Below, piece after piece: positions 15,151 to 23,669 of a stretch of DNA of 26,293 nt. The notes beneath the pieces were generated by a model that worked only from the letters and a program-made list of their open reading frames with translations, was not told where the DNA came from and searched no databases. Source of the DNA: Deltaproteobacteria bacterium (lineage in GTDB: Bacteria > Desulfobacterota > GWC2-55-46 > DRQE01); the NCBI GenBank assembly GCA_030636245.1, contig DAOVXI010000003.1, forward strand, positions 1 through 26,293, in the 5' to 3' direction. Every line of letters starts with the position of its first letter. Within the stretch, counting starts at the first letter, position 1. Position numbers and translations under genes: made by a program.

Positions 15151-15175
15151 TGCATATAATTAACATTTTTCTTGT

Positions 15176-15202
15176 AAAAAAAGCCCTCCGTCTTGAGAGA
15201 GC
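15176..15202 (-). terminator. Intrinsic terminator after the HIT-family gene
   Basis: GCTCTCT (15202 to 15196) pairs with GGAGGGC (15189 to 15183) in a seven-pair stem that includes two G-U pairs, with a six-base loop, followed by seven T. It lies just after the stop of the HIT gene and ends the rpsA-sppA-ihfB-HIT unit. Confidence 0.75.
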
Positions 15203-15206
15203 AATA

Positions 15207-15701
15207 TTAGATATCAATAAAATGTGGTCTGAGACGAGCTAGAGTGGATTTGATATGCTCGGGCATGACTCTAACGTCATCGAGTACAGGCATAAAGTTC
15301 GTGTCCCCGCTCCAGCGCGGCACAACATGCCAGTGGAGGTGGTCTGCGATGCCTGCCCCGGCGCTTCCGCCAAGGTTCATCCCGATATTAAAACCATCAG
15401 GTGCAAGCTCTTTCTTTATAACTTTTACGGTATGCTGAATAAGCCTTAAAGTCTCTTCAGACTCTTCAACGCTGAGGCTCTCAACTTCTGCTGTGTGACG
15501 TATGGGGCTTATCAGTACATGCGCGGTATTGTATGGAAACTTATTTAAAAGTACGGTTGAGTGCTTCCCTTTGTGAAGAAGCAGGGACTCATCAGGATCG
15601 TTCTTTACGGCAACACAAAAGATACACTCACCACCGGAACCGCCATCCTCACCGACACTGCTGACATACTCCATCCGCCAGGGTGCCCAAAGACGCTTCA
15701 T
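15207..15701 (-). CDS. HIT-family nucleotide phosphorylase/hydrolase (AP4A phosphorylase-like)
   Basis: A 164-residue histidine-triad protein with the active motif HLHWHVVPR (H121, H123, H125). The N-terminal MKRLWAPWRMEYV and CIFC (C26, C29) are typical of the branch that includes mycobacterial diadenosine tetraphosphate phosphorylase; the two Cys with nearby His residues probably hold zinc. Members of this branch cleave AP4A or related dinucleotides. Substrate cannot be fixed from sequence. The ATG overlaps the ihfB stop as ATGA, so the two are translationally coupled, and the gene is the last of its operon. Confidence 0.9.
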   Translation of the reverse strand: MKRLWAPWRMEYVSSVGEDGGSGGECIFCVAVKNDPDESLLLHKGKHSTVLLNKFPYNTAHVLISPIRHTAEVESLSVEESEETLRLIQHTVKVIKKELAPDGFNIGMNLGGSAGAGIADHLHWHVVPRWSGDTNFMPVLDDVRVMPEHIKSTLARLRPHFIDI

Positions 15702-15988
15702 TCCTTACCGATGGTATCGACTCGTTCCTTCAGTTCTTTGCCTGCCTTAAAGAAAGGAACCTTCTTGGGGTCAACGAATATCCCCTCTCCGCTCTTCGGG
15801 TTGCGACCCTTTCTACCATCCCTGCTCTTTACCTTAAAAGAACCAAAGCCGCGTATCTCTATTTTGTCTCCTTTTGCGAGACTCTCGGCAATGCTCTCGA
15901 ACAAGGTGGTAACGATTACCTCGACATCCTTCTTTGAGAAGTTACTCGATTTGGACGCGACCGCTTCAATTAACTGGCTTCTAGTCAT
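15698..15988 (-). CDS. ihfB: Integration host factor beta / HU-family DNA-binding protein
   Basis: A 96-residue DNABII protein of the usual length. Helical dimerisation part MTRSQLIEAVASKSSNFSKKDVEVIVTTLFESIAESLAKGDKIEIRGFGSF is followed by the DNA-bending arm KSRDGRKGRNPKSGEGIFVDPKKVPFFKAGKELKERV, with the intercalating Pro in RNPKSG. The sequence MTRSQLIE and position after rpsA and sppA favour IHF beta over HU. It bends DNA as a heterodimer with IHF alpha, whose gene is not in this window. GGAGGCGG lies directly before the ATG. Confidence 0.92.
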   Translation of the reverse strand: MTRSQLIEAVASKSSNFSKKDVEVIVTTLFESIAESLAKGDKIEIRGFGSFKVKSRDGRKGRNPKSGEGIFVDPKKVPFFKAGKELKERVDTIGKE

Positions 15989-16037
15989 TCCGCCTCCTAA
16001 ACTGTTACAAGTAAAAATTCAATGTTCCTGTTAATGC

Positions 16038-16928
16038 CTATGATGCTGAACCCGAAAGATCGGGAAGTAAATACATTACCTTAAGCCCCATAAAGAGCTC
16101 GCTTATAAGGGCGCTTGCGTCCTCATCAAAAAGCCTACCCAAAAGCCCTGTTGGCTTCTTAGGGTATATCACCTTGGGCTCACCGCTAAGTCCGGCAAGC
16201 TCTGCGCTTAGATCTATCGCGTCACTCAGACTTCCAAGCGAATCTACAAAACCGAGGGTTAGGGCCTGAGCGCCGGAGAATATCCTGCCATCAGCATAGG
16301 CGCTGACATCCTCTACCTTCATGCCTCGCCCCTCTGCGATGGCCATAACGAACTGAGAGTGGACGTCATCAACAACGCCTTGCATAAGCTCTCTATCCTC
16401 TTCGGTAAGCTCTCTCATCGGTGAGCCTGTGTCCTTGAACTTACCGCTCTTTATAACGAAACCTTTGAGGCCAAGCTTTTTAAAGAGCTCCTCCGTATTA
16501 AGGAACTCGATTATCACCCCGATGCTTCCGGTAATAGTGCCCGGGTTTGCGACTATCTTATCCGCCGCGGCCGCAATATAGTAGCCGCCGGATGCCGCCA
16601 CAGAACCCATTGAGGCAACGACCCGCTTCTTTTCACGAAGCCTCTTTACCTCTGAGTATATCTCCTGGCTTGGTCCAACGCTTCCGCCCGGAGAGTTGAT
16701 ACGAAGGATAACCGCCTTTACGTCATCTCTTTTTGCGTATGCTTGAAGTTCTCTGATGACAGAGGTTGAGTCGAGTATCACCCCTTGTATCTCGACTATC
16801 GCCACCTTATCGCCAAACCTGGGAGTGTCATCATTACCAAAGATGAGGGCTATAAAAATTGAAAAAAGAATTATGACAACAAAGAACGCGCCTATCGCCG
16901 CCAAAAAACTTTTAATTATCTTTTTCAT
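16038..16928 (-). CDS. sppA: Signal peptide peptidase SppA (short form)
   Basis: A 296-residue membrane-bound serine protease of family S49 that degrades cleaved signal peptides. One N-terminal membrane anchor is seen (about residues 7 to 30). The protease core contains INSPGGSVGPSQEI, the nucleophile S113 in MGSVAASGGYY, and the general base K165 in IKSGKFKDTGSP, 52 residues later as in the Bacillus enzyme. Its length matches the short single-domain form rather than the double-length E. coli form. The C-terminus ends YLLPDLSGSAS. The ribosome site is weak (AGGATG preceded by AGCGAG). It lies 30 bases after rpsA and 49 bases before ihfB. Confidence 0.95.
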   Translation of the reverse strand: MKKIIKSFLAAIGAFFVVIILFSIFIALIFGNDDTPRFGDKVAIVEIQGVILDSTSVIRELQAYAKRDDVKAVILRINSPGGSVGPSQEIYSEVKRLREKKRVVASMGSVAASGGYYIAAAADKIVANPGTITGSIGVIIEFLNTEELFKKLGLKGFVIKSGKFKDTGSPMRELTEEDRELMQGVVDDVHSQFVMAIAEGRGMKVEDVSAYADGRIFSGAQALTLGFVDSLGSLSDAIDLSAELAGLSGEPKVIYPKKPTGLLGRLFDEDASALISELFMGLKVMYLLPDLSGSAS

Positions 16929-16958
16929 CCTATGCTCGCTTAAGACCGCCTTGAAGAG

Positions 16959-18686
16959 TTACTCTTCTTCAGAGTCTTCCCCCGTAGCTTCTTCGCTATT
17001 AGAGGCGGCTTCGTCGCTAGCTTCATCGGTGCTTTCCGTGATTGCCGCGCTTTCTTCCGACCCCTGCGTTTGAGTTGATGGCTCAGCCTTAACCGTGATC
17101 TTTCTTATGCTCAAGCCGACCTTCTTCTCATCCGAGTCAACGTTCAGGACCTCGACCTCGACCATGTCGCCGACACCAAGCTCTTCACCGCTTTGCTTCC
17201 CTCTGTTTATCTCAGAGATGTGAACAAGGCCCTCAAGACCCTGCTCAAGCTCAATAAAGGCACCAAAGTCCGCAACGCCTGTTACACGCCCTTCAACGAT
17301 CATCCCGGGTTTATATCTATCCTCAACACCTTCCCAGGGATTACTCTCAAGCACCTTTGTGCTCAGCGAGAAACGCTGCTTGCTCTTGTCGATATGGATA
17401 ACCTCGGCACTGACCTCCTGGCCCTTCTTATAAAGCTCAGATGGATGCTTTATCTTTTTCCATGTAAGATCAGAGATATGGATAAGTCCGTCAACCCCAT
17501 CCTCTATCCCTACAAAAACACCAAAATCGGTTATGTTCTTCACTGATCCTGTAACGGTACTGCCAACGGGGTACCTGTCATTCAGGTCATCCCACGGGTT
17601 CGCCTCAACCTGCTTGAGGCCTAGGGAAATTCTCTTTGCGGCGGGATCGATATCCAGGACCATAACCTCGACAACATCCCCCTGCTTAAGCTTCTGTGAT
17701 GGATGGCGTATCTTGGTCCATGACATCTCGGAGATGTGAATAAGCCCCTCAAGGCCCTCCGAGAGCTCAACAAAGGCTCCGTAATCGGTCAAGTTCACGA
17801 CCTTGCCGCTGACCTTGCTGTTAACAGGATAGTTCTCAGCTATGTTTATCCACGGATCGGCCTTTGTCTGCTTAAGCCCAAGAGAGATCTTACCGTCTTC
17901 CTTGTCGAACTTAAGTATCTTTACATCGATCTCGTCGCCTGCGCTGAGTATCTGGGACGGGTGTGTTACCTTGCCCCATGATAGGTCGGTTAAATGAAGC
18001 AGTCCGTCAATGCCGCCTAGGTCAACAAACGCTCCGTAATCTGTGATATTCTTCACAAGACCCTTAACAACGGCTCCCTCTTCAATTGTTTCAAGGGTTT
18101 TTTCCCGTAAGGACTCCCTCTCCTTTTCAAGGATGACCCTGCGTGAGATTATTACATTGTTTTTTCTTCTGTTATGCTTAAGTACCTTGAATTCATAGGT
18201 GGTTCCAACGATTGATTCGGGATTCTTTACAGGTATTATGTCGACCTGGGAGTTTGGAAGGAACGCTGTAACCCCGCCTATATCAACATGAAATCCGCCA
18301 TTAACGCATCTGGTGATCGTACCTTCGATCAAGCCGTCTTTTTCGACCACCTCCATTATAGTGGTCCATGCGGCCATCTGGTCCGCCTTGTTCTTGCTTA
18401 ATACCACATAGCCCTGGTCATCTTCCCAGCGCTCAAGAAAAACAGATACCTCATCACCCTGGCTTACGGTGCAGTTGCCGTCAGCGTCCAGGAAATCTTC
18501 AATAGGAACAAGACCTTCGCTCTTATATCCGATGTCTACAACAACCGAATCCCGGCTGACATTAACGACGGTACCTCGAACAAGCTCCCCTTCATTTAAT
18601 TGCTTTAAGCTTTGTTCATAAAGCTGTTGAAACTCCGAATCGTTGTTTTCCCCCTCAGAGTGGGATTTCTCTTCTATCCCTGCCAT
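16959..18686 (-). CDS. rpsA: 30S ribosomal protein S1
   Basis: A 575-residue protein with six S1 (OB-fold) RNA-binding domains at about 35-98, 119-184, 206-272, 291-358, 376-444 and 463-530. Domains 3 to 5 carry the strong repeats GAFVDLGGIDGLLHLTDLSW, GAFVELSEGLEGLIHISEMSW and GVFVGIEDGVDGLIHISDLTW. It recruits mRNA to the 30S subunit and helps initiation on weakly structured leaders. The last 40 or so residues are a strongly acidic, Ser/Thr/Glu-rich tail (TESTDEASDEAASNSEEATGEDSEEE) not found in E. coli S1. GGGGGT lies about ten bases before the ATG, behind a strong promoter at 18736 to 18764. It is followed by sppA, as in several Deltaproteobacteria. Confidence 0.98.
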   Translation of the reverse strand: MAGIEEKSHSEGENNDSEFQQLYEQSLKQLNEGELVRGTVVNVSRDSVVVDIGYKSEGLVPIEDFLDADGNCTVSQGDEVSVFLERWEDDQGYVVLSKNKADQMAAWTTIMEVVEKDGLIEGTITRCVNGGFHVDIGGVTAFLPNSQVDIIPVKNPESIVGTTYEFKVLKHNRRKNNVIISRRVILEKERESLREKTLETIEEGAVVKGLVKNITDYGAFVDLGGIDGLLHLTDLSWGKVTHPSQILSAGDEIDVKILKFDKEDGKISLGLKQTKADPWINIAENYPVNSKVSGKVVNLTDYGAFVELSEGLEGLIHISEMSWTKIRHPSQKLKQGDVVEVMVLDIDPAAKRISLGLKQVEANPWDDLNDRYPVGSTVTGSVKNITDFGVFVGIEDGVDGLIHISDLTWKKIKHPSELYKKGQEVSAEVIHIDKSKQRFSLSTKVLESNPWEGVEDRYKPGMIVEGRVTGVADFGAFIELEQGLEGLVHISEINRGKQSGEELGVGDMVEVEVLNVDSDEKKVGLSIRKITVKAEPSTQTQGSEESAAITESTDEASDEAASNSEEATGEDSEEE

Positions 18687-18735
18687 TAAATAAATACCCC
18701 CTGCCTATGTTCTTAATATATTAAAGTAAGTTAAT

Positions 18736-18764
18736 TTTATACCACAGCACAGATTGCGTTTCAA
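18736..18764 (-). promoter_or_regulatory. Predicted sigma-70 promoter of rpsA
   Basis: TTGAAA (18764 to 18759) and TATAAA (18741 to 18736) are separated by exactly 17 bases on the minus strand in the 97-base gap between ispH and rpsA. Each hexamer matches five of six consensus bases. It would let rpsA-sppA-ihfB-HIT be transcribed separately from the aromatic operon upstream. Confidence 0.7.
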
Positions 18765-18783
18765 GGGTTAAATATAGAAAATA

Positions 18784-19656
18784 TCAGGCACTTTTTTTAT
18801 TGCCCTCGATCTCAAGGCTTATCTCCTCAACCCTTTTAAGAACATTTTCGATGATCCAGTCCGGCGTGGAAGCGCCTGCCGTGACACCAAGCTTGTTAAC
18901 CCCGGTCAGCCACTCGCTCTTAAGCTCCGATGCGACCTCGATATGAAAGGTATTTTTCTGCAAGGATCTGCATATCTCAGCCAAACGCCTTGTATTTGCA
19001 GAGTTTTTGCCGCCAATGACTATCATGCAATCGACCTCTTTAGCAAGATCCACGCTCTGGGTCTGCCTGACACTGGTGGCAGAACATATAGTGTTACAAA
19101 TCTTCACATCATCTGACTTTTCCATGCAGGCATTCGCGATCTCTTCAAGGTTCTTCTCGGACTGGGTAGTCTGCGCCACTATCCCTATTTTCTTTTTTCT
19201 TCCGAGCCCCTTTATGGCCTCGGCGTTCTTTGCGACGATTATGTCAGGACCGCCAAAACTTTTTATGCCCTGGACCTCAGGATGCTCCTCCTCGCCGACA
19301 ACTATGACGGAGTAGCCGTCTCTTGTGAGCTCGCTCACAAACTCCTGAGCCTTTTTCACGAAGGGACACGTTGCGTCCACCACCTTGAGTCCCTTATCGC
19401 CCGCCTCATGAAGCTCTTCAAGCTTAACCCCGTGCGAGCGGATTATAACGGTGCCGGAGTCTATCTCATCAAGGCTTTTCTTGGCCATGATCTTTGACTT
19501 GTCCTCCAGATTCTTTACGACCTGGGGGTTATGGATTATGGGGCCAAGGGTGTGTATATCATCCGTGTGCTCATCGGTTGCGCACTCGGTCGCCATGTTT
19601 ATCGCGCGTTTTACGCCAAAGCAAAAGCCGGCGCTCTTTGCAAGTATTATCTCCAT
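18784..19656 (-). CDS. ispH: 4-hydroxy-3-methylbut-2-enyl diphosphate reductase IspH
   Basis: A 290-residue iron-sulfur enzyme that makes IPP and DMAPP in the last step of the non-mevalonate isoprenoid pathway. Cluster cysteines C12 (GFCFGV), C97 (DATCPF) and C191 (NTICSAT) are all present, as are H42 (IIHNP), H75 (IRSHG), H125 and the proton-relay E127 (HPEV). Length and motifs are those of the typical bacterial enzyme. GAAGG lies seven bases before the ATG, two bases after the cmk stop, so it belongs to the same operon. Unlike some Gram-positives, no fusion with S1 is seen although rpsA follows directly. Confidence 0.97.
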   Translation of the reverse strand: MEIILAKSAGFCFGVKRAINMATECATDEHTDDIHTLGPIIHNPQVVKNLEDKSKIMAKKSLDEIDSGTVIIRSHGVKLEELHEAGDKGLKVVDATCPFVKKAQEFVSELTRDGYSVIVVGEEEHPEVQGIKSFGGPDIIVAKNAEAIKGLGRKKKIGIVAQTTQSEKNLEEIANACMEKSDDVKICNTICSATSVRQTQSVDLAKEVDCMIVIGGKNSANTRRLAEICRSLQKNTFHIEVASELKSEWLTGVNKLGVTAGASTPDWIIENVLKRVEEISLEIEGNKKSA

Positions 19657-19658
19657 AA

Positions 19659-20345
19659 CTAACCTTCTCTCTCTTTTCTTTTCCTTACAACATCCAGCGC
19701 CTTATGAACAACTCCATCGATATCCAACTCACCCGTATCTATAATAACGGCGTCATCCGCCGCCTTGAGCGGAGAGTCAGCTCTCTTTGTGTCGCGCTCA
19801 TCACGCGCGTTAAGATCAGCCTCAACGCTTCCTACGCTTCCAACTCCTTCGGTCTCCTTACCGAGAAATTCCTTATGACGTCTTTTTGCCCTGACCTCAC
19901 TTGAGGCCGTAAGGAATATCTTTACCTCTGCCTCGGGGAAAACCACCGTTCCGATATCACGGCCCTCCATTACGATACCCTCCGAGCTGGCTCCGATCTC
20001 ACGCTGGAGCGAGACCAAAAATTCTCTAACAGGGCTTATGGCCGAGACCTTTGAGGTCAATTCGCCAGCCCACGGCTCCCTTATAACCTTGCTTACGTCA
20101 CGGCCGTTCAAGAGAACCTTCTCGCCGTTCCCGGTAAGCTCTATCTTTACCGAATCAATAAAAGCGTTAAGTGCTTCTTCACTCTTTATGTCTATGCCGG
20201 CTTCTTTAACGCCGACAGCAAAGGCACGATACATGGCGCCCGTGTCAACATACTGATAGCCAAGTTCCTTGGCCACAAGCTTTGATACCGTGGACTTGCC
20301 CACGCCGCTTGGGCCGTCTACCGCGATAATAAAAGTTCTACTCAA
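19659..20345 (-). CDS. cmk: Cytidylate kinase
   Basis: A 228-residue (d)CMP kinase. The P-loop GPSGVGKS is at residues 11 to 18, followed by YVDTGAMYRA and the nucleotide-binding MEGRDIGTVVFP and ARDERDTKRADSPL motifs. It phosphorylates CMP and dCMP to the diphosphates. The start is a TTG that overlaps the aroA stop as TTGA, with GAGGGAC just ahead; no ATG is available nearby. The aroA-cmk-ispH-rpsA order is widespread and has no known biochemical link beyond co-expression. Confidence 0.97.
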   Translation of the reverse strand: MSRTFIIAVDGPSGVGKSTVSKLVAKELGYQYVDTGAMYRAFAVGVKEAGIDIKSEEALNAFIDSVKIELTGNGEKVLLNGRDVSKVIREPWAGELTSKVSAISPVREFLVSLQREIGASSEGIVMEGRDIGTVVFPEAEVKIFLTASSEVRAKRRHKEFLGKETEGVGSVGSVEADLNARDERDTKRADSPLKAADDAVIIDTGELDIDGVVHKALDVVRKRKEREG

Positions 20346-21640
20346 CTGTCCCTCACAGAATCGAGCAAGGTGAAGAAACCCGGGAAGCTGACATCAACGC
20401 ACTCTGCGCCCTTTATCGTAACGCCCTCGTCTGAGAATAGGCCTGCTACGGCAAAGCTCATGGCGATCCTGTGGTCACCATGCGTCGCCACTTCCCCACC
20501 CTTTAAACCCTCCGGGCTGCCTTCTATTATTATACCATCTTCTCGCTCAAAAACCTTTACACCAATTGAAGTTAAGTTATGAGCCATGACCTTTATGCGG
20601 TCACTTTCCTTTACCCTTAGCTCTGCGGCTCCACTTATAGTTGTCTTGCCTTCTGCAAGGGCTGCCGCAACGCATATTATAGGGAACTCGTCGATCGCAG
20701 GCAGAAGCTCTTCTCCACTAATATCAACTCCCTTAAGAGCTCCTCCCTTAATAACAATGTCGGCAACAGGCTCACTCGCACCGCGCTGATCGTTGAAGGT
20801 CACATCAGCGCCCATCTTTTTTAGAATGTCTATTATGCCGATGCGTGTGGGGTTTATGCCCACGTCTTTTATGGTAAGAAGCGAATCTTTTTTCAAGGCA
20901 GCGGCGACCATGAAGAATGCCGCGGAAGAGATGTCGCCCGGCACCTCCACCTCCGTTGCCTGAAGCTCCGCGCCGCCCCTGACACCAACGCTTACTCCGT
21001 CAACACTAACGTCAACACCAAAAAGGATGAGCATCCTTTCGGTGTGGTCCCGGCTCTTAAGAGGCTCTGTTACCGTAGTTTCACCTTCAGCAAAGAGCCC
21101 TGCCAAAAGCACAGAGCTTTTGATCTGTGCGCTTGCGACCGGGCTTTTATAATCAATGCCCTTGAGCTTACCGCCGCTGATGGTATAGGGCAGCTTGCCC
21201 TCCTCACCCAGGAAAGTAAAGCGTGCGCCCATCTCCTCTAAAGGTTTTGTCACCCGCTTCATGGGTCGAGAGCTTAGGGAGCTGTCTCCCTTCAGGGTAA
21301 CCGCAAAATCCTGCCCGGCAAGAATGCCTGAGAGAAGCCTCACTGTCGTCCCGGAGTTGCCGCAGTCTATGTCACCACTTGGCTCCTTTAGACCATCAAG
21401 CCCGAGCCCATTAACCGTCACGACACCGTCCGCACCAGGGCCGTCAATTGTGATCCCCATAGCCCTGAAAGCTTCTATGGTGGAGAGATTATCCTCACCC
21501 GGAAGGAAGCCTGATATGCGGCTACGGCCCTTCGCAAGGGATGCAAGCATAACGGCCCTATGGCTAATGCTCTTGTCGCCAGGGACCTGAATAGCTTGAT
21601 CGAACGGCCTTACGGCCTTCTTGATAGTTATAGTATTCAA
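20342..21640 (-). CDS. aroA: 3-phosphoshikimate 1-carboxyvinyltransferase (EPSP synthase)
   Basis: A 432-residue enzyme of the shikimate pathway that joins PEP to shikimate-3-phosphate. Motifs: PGDKSISHRAVMLASLA near the N-terminus, DCGNSGTTVRLLSGIL, SSLSSRPMKRVTKPLEEMGA, VPGDISSAAFFMVAAAL, AIDEFPIICVAAALAEG with KESDRI, and DHRIAMSFAVAGL. The PGDKSISHR and RPMxR signatures resemble the class II, glyphosate-insensitive group; this class call is an inference. The start is TTG at 21640 with no good ribosome site and a TATAAT only a few bases upstream (21651 to 21646), so a leaderless start is possible. It is 46 bases after tyrA and overlaps cmk. Confidence 0.96.
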   Translation of the reverse strand: MNTITIKKAVRPFDQAIQVPGDKSISHRAVMLASLAKGRSRISGFLPGEDNLSTIEAFRAMGITIDGPGADGVVTVNGLGLDGLKEPSGDIDCGNSGTTVRLLSGILAGQDFAVTLKGDSSLSSRPMKRVTKPLEEMGARFTFLGEEGKLPYTISGGKLKGIDYKSPVASAQIKSSVLLAGLFAEGETTVTEPLKSRDHTERMLILFGVDVSVDGVSVGVRGGAELQATEVEVPGDISSAAFFMVAAALKKDSLLTIKDVGINPTRIGIIDILKKMGADVTFNDQRGASEPVADIVIKGGALKGVDISGEELLPAIDEFPIICVAAALAEGKTTISGAAELRVKESDRIKVMAHNLTSIGVKVFEREDGIIIEGSPEGLKGGEVATHGDHRIAMSFAVAGLFSDEGVTIKGAECVDVSFPGFFTLLDSVRDS

Positions 21641-21686
21641 TATAAATTATAACCTAAAATCAATGAGTTACGAGGAATAGATAATA

Positions 21687-22568
21687 CTACTCGTCAGCTT
21701 TTATGAACGAGTCCCTGCTCTTCTTTGCCCTATCGAACTCCTCAACGAGGCTCTGGTTATCGCCCTCGGTGATGTCATCTTTTATCCTGAGAAGGACCTT
21801 CTGGAACACATCAATGCACCTTAGGACAGCGTCCTTGTTCATAGTACAGATATCAGACCACATCTCTGGAGAGCTTGAGGCGATGCGGGTGGTGCTCTTA
21901 AAGCCTCCGGCACCAAAACCCATGACATCGAACTTCTCTTTCTCAAGCGAGCTTACGGAGTTAACAAGGGCATATGCAATGACGTGCGGGAGGTGACTTA
22001 CGGCTCCGAAGACGATATCATGCCTTTTTGGCTCCATGAATATGACGGTCGAGCCCATTGCTTCCCAGAGGGCTTTAACCGTTTCCACTGCTTCTTTGTC
22101 GGTGTTATCGGTGGGTGTGAGGATGCATTTTTTGTCCTTATACAGCCCGATAAAAGCGGCTTCGGCTCCGCTGTGTTCCGTACCTGCTATCGGGTGGCCC
22201 GGAACGAAATGGACCCCTTCGGGGATAAAGGTACTTACCTCATCTATAAGCTTTTCCTTAACGCTCCCGCCGTCGGTTATGATGGCTCCGATCTTAAGCT
22301 CTCCCCTAAACTTTTCAACAAGAGCGCCCATACTATTGACCGGCACGGCAAGAAAGATAAGGTCAGCGTCCTTAACGGCTTCCAAAGGGTCTGTGGTGAT
22401 GCTATCCACTATACCAAGCTTCATGGCCGTCTCAAGGTTCTCTTGCCCTCGGCCCACGCCTACGATGTGTGAGGCAAGGTTGAACCTCTTAAGCTCCATG
22501 GCAAAGGAACCTCCGATAAGCCCAACACCGAAGATGGCAACACGTTCAAATTTAGGCGCTTTACTCAT
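21687..22568 (-). CDS. tyrA: Prephenate dehydrogenase
   Basis: A 293-residue NAD(P)-dependent enzyme that converts prephenate (or arogenate) to the tyrosine precursor. The N-terminal Rossmann motif is RVAIFGVGLIGGSFA (about 9 to 23). The catalytic His region GHPIAGTEHSG follows at about 126 and the C-terminal helical domain includes VSHLPHVIAYAL and FGAGGFKSTTRIASSSPEMW. There is no chorismate mutase or ACT domain attached, unlike the E. coli enzyme. AGAGGG precedes the ATG 13 bases after the aroF stop. Prephenate versus arogenate preference cannot be told from sequence. Confidence 0.95.
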   Translation of the reverse strand: MSKAPKFERVAIFGVGLIGGSFAMELKRFNLASHIVGVGRGQENLETAMKLGIVDSITTDPLEAVKDADLIFLAVPVNSMGALVEKFRGELKIGAIITDGGSVKEKLIDEVSTFIPEGVHFVPGHPIAGTEHSGAEAAFIGLYKDKKCILTPTDNTDKEAVETVKALWEAMGSTVIFMEPKRHDIVFGAVSHLPHVIAYALVNSVSSLEKEKFDVMGFGAGGFKSTTRIASSSPEMWSDICTMNKDAVLRCIDVFQKVLLRIKDDITEGDNQSLVEEFDRAKKSRDSFIKADE

Positions 22569-22581
22569 GTTATTTAACCCT

Positions 22582-23595
22582 CTATATCGTCCTGCCTACC
22601 GCCTCCGCGATCTTGGCCAGCTCACCCATAAGCGTACTGAACTTTGTCGGCTTAAGAGACTGAGCACCGTCACAGAGAGCATTCTCAGGATCCGAGTGCA
22701 CCTCTATCAGAAGTCCGTCTGCCCCTACGGCGACAGCGGCCTTGGATAGCGCAGGAACAAAATCCCACCTTCCGGCGGCATGACTCGGGTCGATAAAGAC
22801 CGGCAAGTGAGTTTCTTCTTTAAGTACAGGTACGGCTGAGTAATCAAGTATGTTACGGACCGAGGTCTCGAATGTCCTCATCCCACGCTCGCAAAGGATT
22901 ATATTCGTGTTGCCCTGACTGGCTATGTACTCGGCACTCATGAGGAACTCTTTTACGGTGCTGGCCATGCCGCGCTTTAAGAGCACCGCTTTCTTTGTCT
23001 TGCCAACTTCCATTAAGAGACGGAAGTTCTGCATGTTCCTCGCGCCTATTTGGATTACGTCGGCGTACTCGCATATAAGATCCATGTCACGAGGGTCCAT
23101 AAGCTCGGTCACGACCGGAAGCCCTGTTTCTTCACTCGCCTTCTTCAGGTACTTAAGTCCCTCTTCGCCAAGACCCTGAAAGGCATAGGGTGAGGTTCTG
23201 GGTTTGAATGCTCCGCCTCTTAGGAGTGTAGCTCCGCTCTCCTTGACCTTTTTGGCGCAGTCTGTAAGCAGATCCTGGGTTTCAACACTGCAAGGGCCGG
23301 CAATGACCTGGATCTTATTTCCTCCAACCTTTACTCCGTTTATATCTATGATCGTTGGCCCGTCGCTCATCTCTTTGCTCACGAGCTTATATGGTTTTAC
23401 TATCGGCATAACTTTCTCTACACCCGGAAGCGCTTCAAGCGGTGTCTCGGCCAACTTAGCCTCATCACCTATCGCCCCTATAAGTGTCCTTTCCTCGCCC
23501 TTTGAGATATGCACGCTCAAGCCCAAAGACTTTATCTTCTCGCTTACGTGTTCTATCTCTTCCTCTGTGGCGCTCTTTTTAAGTACGATTATCAT
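22582..23595 (-). CDS. aroF: 3-deoxy-7-phosphoheptulonate synthase (DAHP synthase, type I beta)
   Basis: A 337-residue enzyme of the first shikimate-pathway step, joining PEP and erythrose-4-phosphate. The N-terminal 70 residues (MIIVLKKSATEEEIEHVSEKIKSLG...) are the ferredoxin-like regulatory domain of the Thermotoga-type enzyme. The barrel carries IAGPCSVET, LRGGAFKPRTSPYAFQGLG, VIQIGARNMQNF, LLKRGMA, CERGMRTFE and DPSHAAGRWDFV. I chose the ATG at 23595 because GGAGG lies eight bases upstream and the family usually begins MIIVLKK; an ATG at 23610 would add five residues. It lies 74 bases after hisC, the widest gap within the operon; feedback inhibition by Tyr or Phe through the N-terminal domain is likely. 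Confidence 0.96.
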   Translation of the reverse strand: MIIVLKKSATEEEIEHVSEKIKSLGLSVHISKGEERTLIGAIGDEAKLAETPLEALPGVEKVMPIVKPYKLVSKEMSDGPTIIDINGVKVGGNKIQVIAGPCSVETQDLLTDCAKKVKESGATLLRGGAFKPRTSPYAFQGLGEEGLKYLKKASEETGLPVVTELMDPRDMDLICEYADVIQIGARNMQNFRLLMEVGKTKKAVLLKRGMASTVKEFLMSAEYIASQGNTNIILCERGMRTFETSVRNILDYSAVPVLKEETHLPVFIDPSHAAGRWDFVPALSKAAVAVGADGLLIEVHSDPENALCDGAQSLKPTKFSTLMGELAKIAEAVGRTI

Positions 23596-23669
23596 CTTTA
23601 AATCCTCCATGGAATTTTTTATACTCTCTTTTTTATTCTTCGACCCGTGTCACTGACCATAAGGCGTCC

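Noticed and set aside
22036..22749. 237-codon plus-strand open frame opposite tyrA and aroF
   Set aside because: Antisense to two well-supported enzymes; Ser/Pro/Leu-rich translation typical of a shadow frame.
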